Source: CALVJJ01 sp045538425
GTDB taxonomy: Bacteria > Bacillota > Clostridia > Christensenellales > UBA1242
DNA: 39,912 nucleotides
Direction of reading: 5' to 3'
Assembly: GCA_045538425.1 (NCBI GenBank)
Contig: JAZSRJ010000055.1
Span: 1 to 39,912 of the forward strand
Below, piece after piece: positions 1 to 6,500 of the stretch. A program made the translations under genes and the position numbers. The notes under the pieces are model-generated. The model saw only the letters and a list, made by a program, of their open reading frames with translations. It was not told the origin of the DNA and did no database searches. Numbering within the stretch: position 1 is the stretch's first letter; each line of letters begins with the position of its first letter.

Positions 1-64
1 CGGTGTCCCCTCTTTGCTTCTCGTCCTGCCTTTCCCTTCCTCTCGCTTTATGACCATCTTCAGC

Positions 65-94
65 GTAGCAAGCAAGGAACTGGTTGCTTGCTAC
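65..94. repeat. Perfect 11-bp inverted repeat (hairpin)
   Basis: Positions 65-75 are the exact reverse complement of 84-94, with an 8-base spacer. It lies in a GC-richer stretch at the left edge that contains no convincing gene. The flanking 1-64 is strongly C/T-rich on the plus strand. There is no T-run after the stem on either strand, so it is not an obvious terminator. Confidence 0.6.
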
Positions 95-142
95 TTCCAA
101 GCGAAGCGCCGGAACGGGGTCCCCAAAACATTAAGGAAGGAT

Positions 143-207
143 AAAATATTGCGTCTCGAAAAAGTGTTCCTGCGATTGCCCGCGTGAATACTTTTTAGCA
201 ATATTTT
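143..207. other. Long imperfect hairpin, possible structured RNA
   Basis: Positions 143-152 pair perfectly with 198-207 (10 bp). Inside this, 159-169 pairs with 186-196 (11 bp including one G-U), and 171-174 pairs with 181-184 under a hexaloop. The asymmetric bulge is 153-158. No open frame of believable composition covers it. It sits in a row with the hairpins at 65-94 and 275-313, so it could be part of a small RNA or a palindromic repeat element. I do not recognise it as 6S, SRP, RNase P or tmRNA. Confidence 0.4.
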
Positions 208-274
208 TGAGTGGTAAGTTTTGGGGTTTGTGGCGGGCTCCCAACTGCTTAAGGAATGAGTCAGTTTTTTCGAT

Positions 275-313
275 AAAAAAATACTTCCTGTGCTTTGCAC
301 GTGAAGTATTTTT
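275..313. terminator. Bidirectional intrinsic terminator-like hairpin
   Basis: The arms 275-286 and 303-313 are complementary, and an inner 4-bp stem (290-293 with 297-300) closes a TTT loop. There is an A-run before and a T-run after on the plus strand, so it could stop transcription either way. It closes the structured, gene-free stretch on its left. Confidence 0.6.
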
Positions 314-346
314 CGTAAAAACTATGAATGATAACAGTTGGGAAAA

Positions 347-378
347 TAAAAAAATCCCCACCTGGGGACTTTTTTTAT
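347..378 (-). terminator. Terminator of the tRNA-fMet transcript
   Basis: The stem is 355-360 with 363-368 (TCCCCA/TGGGGA), flanked by a run of A on the left and T on the right. Reading the minus strand, the stem is followed by seven U. It begins directly after the encoded CCA of the tRNA, so it is the natural 3' end of that transcript. Confidence 0.8.
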
Positions 379-455
379 TGGTAGCGGGGGCAGGACTCGA
401 ACCTGCGACCTTCGGGTTATGAGCCCGACGAGCTGCCTAGCTGCTCCACCCCGCG
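379..455 (-). tRNA. Initiator tRNA-Met (CAT)
   Basis: The reverse complement folds into a 77-nt cloverleaf. The acceptor starts CGCGGGG and the D-arm is GAGC/GCTC. The anticodon stem has three consecutive G-C pairs (GGG/CCC) around loop CTCATAA, and the T-arm is GCAGG-TTCGAGT-CCTGC. The last three bases are an encoded CCA. The unpaired first acceptor position (C1 opposite T72) and the three G-C pairs are the hallmarks of the formyl-methionine initiator rather than elongator tRNA-Met. Most bacterial initiators have C1/A72, so C1/T72 is a small variation. A consensus promoter lies about 90 bp upstream and a terminator follows immediately. The gene appears monocistronic. Confidence 0.95.
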
Positions 456-547
456 ATAATGCATTATTGTTAGACTGGATATGAAAAACTTTATAGAAGG
501 AATAAAAGATTGGATAAGAAGTTTCATCTAACAATCTATGCTTTACT

Positions 548-576
548 ATAATAGACCAATCTTCCCCTTTTGTCAA
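548..576 (-). promoter_or_regulatory. Sigma-A promoter for tRNA-fMet
   Basis: On the minus strand there is a perfect -35 TTGACA (571-576), a 17-bp spacer and -10 TATTAT (548-553). The predicted start near 541 leaves about 85 nt of 5' leader to be removed before the tRNA. Confidence 0.85.
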
Positions 577-756
577 CCAATATTTCAAAATTTTGTGCAA
601 AATGTTGTAAAAATTATGATCATATCCTGCATTTTTCGCATTTGGTTGCCACAAAAATGTGATACAAAGGTATTATATGTAACACTTTTCCTTTTTATAA
701 CAAGGATTTTTTGGTTTTTTGTTGCCAAAACAACAACTTTGTGATACACTTGTATC

Positions 757-789
757 GTGTTCTGATTCCATTAGAACACCCTCTTTTTT
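757..789 (+). terminator. Intrinsic terminator upstream of the 884 gene
   Basis: GTGTTCT (757-763) pairs with AGAACAC (773-779), followed by a T-run (784-789) only on the plus strand. No plus-strand gene precedes it, so it ends either a short RNA starting around 680-700 or an attenuated leader of the next gene. Confidence 0.6.
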
Positions 790-883
790 GAAATAACCAC
801 GTCTATATAAGAGACGTTTTACATACAATGAGCTATTGGGTATCTATACCCAGCCCCAAAATATCATATATTAGGAATGAATA

Positions 884-1549
884 ATGAAACAATTACACTT
901 ACTTGCACGACGTCAAAAACTCACGCAAGAAATGGATCAACTGAAACAAAACGAATATTATCAGTTGTATCTTACCAATCAAGAATTAAAAATTGCGAGT
1001 GATCAAAAACAACTTGACCTACACCAACAAATTAGACAACAAAAAGAACATCACTTATCTAGCAATACCTTTGAAACATATGGCAAATATAAAAAATGGG
1101 CAAAACGTTCTCTTTTAGCAACAATCGCAAAAGTATCTTTTACCGCCCTTATGCTTTGTCTTTTTCCCTCCTTTACTCTTGGAAGTATTTTGACCATCGC
1201 TACCTCTTGTTTAGGAATTACCGCTACACTTGGCGCATACAAAATCACTCGAAGTTATAAAAACAAGTATGCGAAGCAAAAGAAAGAACAATCTACCATT
1301 CTCCACAACCTAGAAAATGCTCTCTTGGAAGAAAAAGCAAAATCCCAACAATTGGCACTCACCATCTGTTGTTATGAAAAACACGCAAAACCAATTATTC
1401 ATCGTATTGAAGAATGTGAGCAAATGATACAACGAATTGACCAACAACTTGCCAATTTGTCTTATTACACAACAAAACAACCAGTCATCTCTATTCCACA
1501 ACAAGAAAGAACAGAGCATCTGGCATTCATCGAAGAAGCAACTATGTAA
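884..1549 (+). CDS. Coiled-coil protein with two membrane helices, function unknown
   Basis: A 221-residue protein I do not recognise. Residues 1-60 are a charged, Gln-rich heptad-type helix. Residues 77-95 and 97-119 are two adjacent hydrophobic segments, followed by a second Gln/Glu/Lys-rich coiled coil (120-195) and a short polar tail. This predicts a helical hairpin in the membrane with both coiled coils on the same side, probably cytoplasmic. AGGAA lies 7 nt before the ATG. The gene at 1630 encodes a protein of the same size and layout, so the two look like diverged tandem paralogues. There is no signal peptide or enzymatic motif. The stop codon lies inside its own terminator hairpin, so it is probably transcribed alone. 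Confidence 0.75.
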   Translation: MKQLHLLARRQKLTQEMDQLKQNEYYQLYLTNQELKIASDQKQLDLHQQIRQQKEHHLSSNTFETYGKYKKWAKRSLLATIAKVSFTALMLCLFPSFTLGSILTIATSCLGITATLGAYKITRSYKNKYAKQKKEQSTILHNLENALLEEKAKSQQLALTICCYEKHAKPIIHRIEECEQMIQRIDQQLANLSYYTTKQPVISIPQQERTEHLAFIEEATM

Positions 1550-1564
1550 TAGTTGTTTTTTTTC
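1539..1564 (+). terminator. Terminator overlapping the stop codon of the 884 gene
   Basis: CAACTAT (1539-1545) pairs with ATAGTTG (1549-1555) around a GTA loop, then eight or more T. The TAA stop (1547-1549) is in the loop and the start of the second arm, so a ribosome finishing translation would cover the hairpin. Confidence 0.7.
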
Positions 1565-1578
1565 TTGTCCTTTTGCTC

Positions 1579-1607
1579 TTGAAAAATACAAAAAACTATG
1601 CTACAAT
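1579..1607 (+). promoter_or_regulatory. Sigma-A promoter for the 1630 gene
   Basis: TTGAAA (1579-1584), 17-bp spacer, TACAAT (1602-1607). The predicted start near 1614 lies just ahead of AGGAGA (1618-1623). This rules out a translation start at 1573, which would lie inside the promoter. Confidence 0.75.
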
Positions 1608-1629
1608 GCTAGTAGATAGGAGAATGGAT

Positions 1630-2262
1630 ATGAATCAATTGGATATTAAGTTGAACGCCTTGCGACAAAAACAAGAAAAATTGGAAAAAGAAATCGAACA
1701 ACTTAAAAATGACCCTACGTATCTTACTTACAAAGCTTGTGAAAACAATGCAGATTATATGGATGATCAACAACAAGATTTGTGCAATAAAATACAAAAC
1801 ATCCCACCTTATGACCACACACAATATACTCGTATAGAAAAAGAAGCAAAATCTTACCGCAATATTACCATCGCCATCAACGTGTTTGGTGCAATCATGA
1901 ACGCCTGTTTTATCGGTTTTGGCATTGCCACCGGCACATTCACTTGGATGTTGCTCGCCTGCGGTCTTGGCCTTCATGCTACTGCTATTGTTCCGGGAAA
2001 AGAAAGTAAAAAATCTTATCAAACACTGGAAGAAATACGTCTTCAACAAGAACATCTTACCAAGTACAAAGAAGAACTCAAAACCATACAAAATATTAAA
2101 CACACTAATATACACAAAGTGAATGATTTGCAAAATCAAGCTTATCCAATCGTGGCTCAAATCCATGCAAAACAACAAAAATTGTTCAAAGTAAAATCCC
2201 AAATCCTGCGTATAGAAGAAGAAATGAAACAAACAACTTCTTCTCACACGCATCAACGATAA
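1630..2262 (+). CDS. Coiled-coil protein with two membrane helices, paralogue of the preceding gene
   Basis: A 210-residue protein of unknown function. Residues 1-30 form a clear heptad helix, residues 30-76 are polar, about 78-98 and 102-121 are two hydrophobic segments, and 125-200 is a second long coiled coil ending in a His/Thr tail. The ATG at 1630 is chosen because AGGAGA sits 6 nt upstream. The ATG at 1624 abuts that site, and a TTG at 1573 would precede the promoter. The same order and spacing of elements as in the upstream gene argues for an old tandem duplication, though residue identity is low. It has its own promoter and terminator, so the two copies can be expressed separately. 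Confidence 0.75.
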   Translation: MNQLDIKLNALRQKQEKLEKEIEQLKNDPTYLTYKACENNADYMDDQQQDLCNKIQNIPPYDHTQYTRIEKEAKSYRNITIAINVFGAIMNACFIGFGIATGTFTWMLLACGLGLHATAIVPGKESKKSYQTLEEIRLQQEHLTKYKEELKTIQNIKHTNIHKVNDLQNQAYPIVAQIHAKQQKLFKVKSQILRIEEEMKQTTSSHTHQR

Positions 2263-2264
2263 AC

Positions 2265-2295
2265 AAAAAAGTGCCTATGATAGGCACTTTCTTTA
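2265..2295. terminator. Bidirectional terminator between convergent genes
   Basis: AAAGTGCCTA (2268-2277) pairs perfectly with TAGGCACTTT (2281-2290) around TGA, with A-rich and T-rich flanks. It serves the plus-strand gene ending at 2262 and the minus-strand operon ending at 2293. Confidence 0.85.
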
Positions 2296-2484
2296 TTCCG
2301 TAGGTAATTGCGCTTCGATATCTTCTATTTGTTGTTCGAGATGTTGAAGACGATTGTTAAGATCATTGCGCTCGCTCTTTAACTTATTGAGAGATACGAA
2401 TTGTATCACAATGATAGCCACAAGTATAGCACAAATAGCCGAAAAACTAGCAATCAATATTTTCATCAGTTTTTTTGGATCCAT
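2293..2484 (-). CDS. divIC: DivIC/FtsB-like septum protein (small)
   Basis: A 63-residue protein with a short N-terminus, one hydrophobic helix (about residues 7-28) and a Leu/Glu/Gln-rich coiled coil to the end. This is the minimal bitopic topology of the FtsB/DivIC/FtsL family, which assembles the divisome with DivIB/FtsQ. The identification rests on order: in many spore-forming Bacillota yabP-yabQ is followed directly by divIC. At 63 residues it is shorter than typical DivIC (about 90-125) and lacks the usual extracytoplasmic domain beyond the coil. ATG 2484 is preferred, with AAGG 5 nt upstream; a GTG at 2490 is the alternative. It is separated from yabQ by about 10 nt, so likely co-translated. 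Confidence 0.6.
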   Translation of the reverse strand: MDPKKLMKILIASFSAICAILVAIIVIQFVSLNKLKSERNDLNNRLQHLEQQIEDIEAQLPTE

Positions 2485-2494
2485 AGTCACCTTC

Positions 2495-2863
2495 TTATTT
2501 GGATAATATTTTCCCTACCTTAGTAGACAAAAACTTTTTCATCCATTTTCTAATCAAATTGTACACTATGTCACAACTTTTGGCAACTAATTTGTGGATA
2601 GTTTTTATCCAAACCAATAGCCCCAAGCCAAATCCAAGAAGCGTATACCAATGTAATATTCCATCGGCAAGCACCACCACACTAAAATAATAGATCAGTC
2701 CAATGGCAAGTGTACTGACTAGATCGACAATAAGCGTCACCACCCAATTGTTGTTGGTAGTGGTACGGATACATCGAACAATACTCACAATAAGACCACT
2801 CACAAATCCAATCAACAATAGTTGTAAAAAGACAAATCCTTGACCCAATGTGTTGAAATACAT
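2495..2863 (-). CDS. yabQ: Spore cortex biosynthesis protein YabQ
   Basis: A 122-residue integral membrane protein with about four hydrophobic segments (roughly 10-30, 42-60, 63-85 and a weaker one) and a basic C-terminal tail rich in Lys. YabQ in Bacillus is a mother-cell protein localised to the forespore outer membrane and needed for cortex formation. Length, N-terminal membrane architecture and position directly after yabP and before a DivIC-like gene all fit. AGGT lies 7 nt before the ATG. It begins 8 nt after the yabP stop, so the two are one operon. The assignment is by context plus topology; the family has few invariant residues. Confidence 0.8.
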   Translation of the reverse strand: MYFNTLGQGFVFLQLLLIGFVSGLIVSIVRCIRTTTNNNWVVTLIVDLVSTLAIGLIYYFSVVVLADGILHWYTLLGFGLGLLVWIKTIHKLVAKSCDIVYNLIRKWMKKFLSTKVGKILSK

Positions 2864-2870
2864 AATCTAC

Positions 2871-3143
2871 CTATTTGATGAGTTTTTTAAGAAGTCCTGT
2901 TTGGTAATCTAATTTGGATACAGTACCTATAATTTCTATTGTGCCATCCACCACACTTAGTTGGTTGACTTGTAGACCAGACCCACTAATAACGAGTGTC
3001 GTCTCTGGCATCACAATCACAACGGTATGATCGTTGACACTTTTTACTTTTTCTATGCCTGTCAATATAAGTTTGCTACGATTGGTCATAGTAACTGTTT
3101 GGTCTTTGATAGTTTTTTCCCCTGTCGCTTTGATTAAATTCAT
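2871..3143 (-). CDS. yabP: Sporulation protein YabP
   Basis: A 90-residue protein with the YabP/YqfC-family pattern. The N-terminal part reads NRSKLILTGIEKVKSVND, followed by beta-strand repeats with a SGSGLQVNQLSVVDGTIEI-type segment (family: G.gL.i..L....g.l.i.G.I). YabP is made under mother-cell sigma-E control in Bacillus and works with YabQ in cortex and coat assembly. AGAGGT lies 6 nt before the ATG. The region upstream contains a GCATA-CTA-TATGC palindrome (3168-3180), but I could not assign a confident sigma-E promoter. It is the first gene of the yabP-yabQ-divIC operon. Confidence 0.88.
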   Translation of the reverse strand: MNLIKATGEKTIKDQTVTMTNRSKLILTGIEKVKSVNDHTVVIVMPETTLVISGSGLQVNQLSVVDGTIEIIGTVSKLDYQTGLLKKLIK

Positions 3144-3167
3144 AAGATACCTCTCTTTCTAGTATTA

Positions 3168-3180
3168 GCATACTATATGC
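3168..3180. promoter_or_regulatory. Short palindrome upstream of yabP
   Basis: GCATA-CTA-TATGC is a perfect 5-bp inverted repeat about 25 bp upstream of the yabP start. Read on the minus strand it overlaps CATATAGT, which loosely resembles a sigma-E -10 element, but no matching -35 is found at the right distance. It may be an operator or part of the promoter. Confidence 0.35.
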
Positions 3181-3283
3181 AACAACCTAGCCAAATAGAA
3201 TATCCTTTTATCCTTTACTGCCTCCCTTTGATCGTGCATATTGCTATATAGATATTGTTGTGTTGTGATCTTATCTTGAACAT

Positions 3284-3360
3284 AAAAAAAAGAGCCAACA
3301 CTTAGGCTCTAGAATGAACAAAAAAAATAGACGGGAGCTCTTAAGTTTTGCCCTATCTAT
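3284..3360 (-). ncRNA. Candidate small RNA or attenuated leader upstream of yabP
   Basis: A consensus minus-strand promoter predicts a start at about 3360. The RNA would begin directly with a hairpin (3351-3360 pairing with 3327-3335, one bulge) followed by eight U, then a second hairpin (GGCTCT 3305-3310 with AGAGCC 3291-3296) followed by eight U ending at 3284. The product would be about 35 or 77 nt. It contains no start codon with a ribosome site. It could be a free small RNA or a leader that limits read-through into yabP, 140 nt further on. Confidence 0.5.
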
Positions 3361-3366
3361 ATTATT

Positions 3367-3395
3367 ATGATACCATAAAAATGAATGATTGTCAA
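3367..3395 (-). promoter_or_regulatory. Sigma-A promoter of the candidate small RNA / yabP leader
   Basis: Perfect -35 TTGACA (3390-3395), 17-bp spacer, -10 TATCAT (3367-3372), reading minus. It is the strongest promoter in this intergenic region. Confidence 0.8.
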
Positions 3396-3489
3396 TTTTT
3401 TTAATCATTTATTATTTATACCTAAAAAATGTCCATATAAAGGCTTATTTTTAACAAACATTGTTGAATTAGTCAATAAAATCATCCCA

Positions 3490-3520
3490 AAAAAATATTA
3501 TTTATATAATAATATTTTTT
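3490..3520. repeat. A/T-only inverted repeat
   Basis: 13-bp arms (3490-3502 and 3508-3520) around a TATAT loop, entirely A/T, ending in a T-run on the plus strand. It could act as a terminator shielding the subtilase promoter, or as a flexible promoter-upstream element. Confidence 0.45.
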
Positions 3521-3528
3521 CAAATCAG

Positions 3529-3558
3529 TTGGGAGAATGGTTGTTGTCGTGATAGAAT
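3529..3558 (+). promoter_or_regulatory. Possible promoter of the subtilase gene
   Basis: TTGGGA (3529-3534), 18-bp spacer, TAGAAT (3553-3558). The predicted start near 3565 leaves only about 15 nt before the ATG, with a weak TAGGT as ribosome site. Both boxes deviate from consensus. Confidence 0.4.
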
Positions 3559-3579
3559 AAGATGTAGGTATTAGTCAAA

Positions 3580-6500
3580 ATGAAGAAAAACAAAATTATT
3601 TTATGTATCGCAAGTTTTGTATCCTTACTTATTGGAACTCTATCCATGGGTGTCCAATCTTTTTCTGTGCATGCAAGCACAATAGAAGAAGATATTCCGT
3701 TTTACCAACAAGTTGCCAATCTTGGTGAAATCACCGATTTTGGTCTTATCAATATTGAAAAAGATAGTACCGAAACACTAGAAAGTTCTATTCAATCTAT
3801 TCAGACAAGTGACGCTATGGGTACAATGGTCTACACTACCCCAACAAGCATCTACACAAGTCCATTGGAAGAAGGTAGTGGACTACTGACCAAAAGTTGT
3901 ACAACACTTGACCAACTCACCTCTCGCGATGTACAAGAATTGATGTACAACACAGATTATATGATAGAAGAAGAGACAGAGAACGAATACATTGTCCGCA
4001 ATATCTATTCTACAAAACGTCTTATTGTCTTTGAACAATTAGAAAACACATACAACGCAACTGGTGTCGCAAAAGATGACAACATGACCATCTTACAATA
4101 TGACACAATAGAAGACACGAAAAAAGCACATCAACAACTACTTGCTGATGGTATTGGTGTTGATGTAGATAGTATGATCACCACTGAAAGTTATACATAC
4201 GACTATGATTATTCTGGATACAAGAACTGGGGTGCAAAAGCTATGAATGTTGCACCATATTTGGATTATCTCAATTCTGGTTATAGTTATACAGGAGAAG
4301 TCATTGTTGCTGTACTCGATACTGGGATCTACACGCATCACGAAATGTTTCAAAACAGAATAAGACTAGACCTTGGATATAGTTTTTATTCTACCACTTA
4401 TACCTATAGTGGTTATTCTTTTGAAGACGACGATGGTCATGGTACACACGTATCTGGTATCATTGCAGGACTCACTCCAAGCAATGTCAAAATCTTACCA
4501 ATTAGAGTGCTAGGATCTGACGGTAAAGGATCTCATTCCAATATTTTAGCAGGTCTAAGTATGGTTGCAGATTATATCGATGATGGATATCATATCGTCT
4601 GTGCTAATATGAGTCTTGGTGCTAATAGTACGACAAAATTTAGTCAATCAACCATTGATTATTACGATAATCTATATGCTGGTTATAAAAACAATCAAAA
4701 CTTTAACGTTGTAAAATCTGCCGGTAACAAAGCTTGTGATACTGCATACAACCAATCGGCTTTTAGTCAAGAAGCTTTTGTTGTGTCTGCCCTACAACGT
4801 ACTACTAACAATGCATCAGGCTACACTTTCGCGTCTGGATATTCCAACTTCGGTAGCACAATTGATGTATGCGCTCCAGGGTCAATGGTTGGTTCGGCGG
4901 CTATCCCATCTACCAACACCATTGACACTGACAATTATGTCTATATGTCCGGAACTTCCATGGCAGCTCCTCAAGCAAGCGCCGCAATGGCACTAGTTGC
5001 GCTTGATTCAAAATATTATACTTCTAGCAAACCAAACTATTTTGTAGAAGATATTGAAGAAGTTATTACTTCTACTGCAACAGACTATGGCGTAACAGGA
5101 TATGGAGATAGCGGATACGGCTCTAGTGGTTGGGACCAGTACTATGGCTATGGCGTCATCAATTTTAGCAACATCTATAGTCATCTAAGTTATAATGTCA
5201 CAGACACGACTGCTCAGTATGATGGCACTTTCCACAATATCTCTGTATCCGTCACAGACACAAGCAGTTACAATATTATCTATGGTCTTTCCAAGGACGA
5301 GATCAATATCACCAATATTGCGACCAACAACACATTCAAAAACTGTACAGGTAACCCTATTCTAGTCTATTTTAGATTATCAGCGAAAGGATATCTACCT
5401 ACTTATGGTTACGGATATTTGAATATCACTGCCAACGAATCTGTCACAGTCACTATCCAAGCACAATCATTTACTTATGGACAACCAATTACATTAAACC
5501 AAACATTATTAAGTGTTAGTGGTGATTATCCTGATGATTTTGACACATCTTCCATTTCGCTATATACCACAGCAAAACAATATGATCCTGTCGGTACTTA
5601 CGAAATACATGCAAAGTGCAGTGACGCTAACTACCAAATTCAGTACACAACCGGTACTTTGTCTATTACAAAACGACCACTCACCATCTCACTCTATACA
5701 CAAAGTTTTGTCTATGGCGATGCCATCAAACTCAAAACCAATCAATATTCTATTGTAAGTGGCAATATTGTCAACAATGATTATGTCACTTGGACACTAT
5801 CAACTGCAGTAAAACAATATGATCCTGTGGGCACGTATACCTATAGTATTGCGTCTTGTAATAATGCCAATTATCAATTATCTACTTCGATGGGTACACT
5901 GAAGATTACAAGTAGACCTATTACCATCAATCTTGCCAATCAAGTATTCTTGTACAATGAAGATATCGTCCTAGATAATGAAAAATACATTATCGGTATA
6001 GGTACTCTTATGAATGACGATCAATTGGGTATTGTGCTTTCAACCACTGCTCAAAAAGGAGATGATGTTGGGCATTATGTTATTTCGTTAGCCAACTATA
6101 CCAATACCAATTATGACATCACATCTACACCTGGTATCCTAACCATCACACAAAGCAAGGTGGTCATTGAGGCATCTACACAAGTATTTACCTATGGAGA
6201 AAATATTGTATTAGACCAAACAGCCTATACAATTGTTGACGGAACATTTGACGAAACACAAGTTGTGTTTAGTCTATCCACAGAAGCAACATCTACTTCT
6301 TCTGTTGGGCATTATTTGATCACTATTACATCCAACTCCAACAATTTTACCATTGATTATAGTGGATATATAACCATTGTTCCAAGGGAAATAACCATCC
6401 AACTAAGCAATCAAAGTAGTGAGTTTGGAAAAACAGTTTCTCTTGATCATACAAAATACACGATAACACAAGGATCTATTGTTAATTCGGATCAATTGGG

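Larger units (their letters stand above)
456..883. other. Intergenic region upstream of the first coiled-coil gene
   Basis: No gene is seen here. It contains the tRNA promoter (548-576). Two stretches share TTGCCA followed by TGTGATACA (646-667 and 722-748), the second running into the palindrome GATACA-CT-TGTATC at 743-756. An intrinsic terminator lies at 757-789. Two more inverted repeats follow, ACGTCT/AGACGT at 799-817 and TGGGTAT/ATACCCA at 837-852. No clear sigma-A promoter for the gene at 884 could be assigned. Confidence 0.5.
3144..3579. other. Divergent intergenic region between yabP and the subtilase gene
   Basis: No gene is seen. It contains the yabP leader (with a palindrome at 3168-3180), a minus-strand promoter followed by two terminator-like hairpins (3284-3395), an all-A/T inverted repeat with 13-bp arms (3490-3502 and 3508-3520), and a weak plus-strand promoter before the subtilase gene. 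The stretch 3396-3490 is plain A/T-rich sequence. Confidence 0.5.

Noticed and set aside
143..313. 6S RNA or another known housekeeping RNA
   Set aside because: A GCCCGC/GCGGGC pairing (178-183 with 233-238) first suggested a 6S-like rod, but the stronger local hairpin at 143-207 uses the same bases and the 6S central bubble is not convincing.
91..361. Two minus-strand open frames in the left-edge hairpin region
   Set aside because: They cross strong hairpins and the terminators, lack ribosome sites and have non-protein-like composition.
207..422. Plus-strand open frame ending in AGAGLEPATFGL
   Set aside because: That ending is the well-known artefact of translating the antisense of a tRNA T-arm and anticodon arm; it overlaps tRNA-fMet.
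322..654. Minus-strand open frame of 110 codons over the tRNA and its promoter
   Set aside because: It overlaps the tRNA gene completely; coding is implausible.
1573..1629. Longer start for the second coiled-coil gene
   Set aside because: It would begin upstream of, and read through, a good promoter at 1579-1607; AGGAGA correctly precedes the ATG at 1630.
1609..2256. Minus-strand open frame of 215 codons opposite the second coiled-coil gene
   Set aside because: Phe/Cys-rich shadow of the Lys/Gln-rich plus-strand gene; no ribosome site or promoter.
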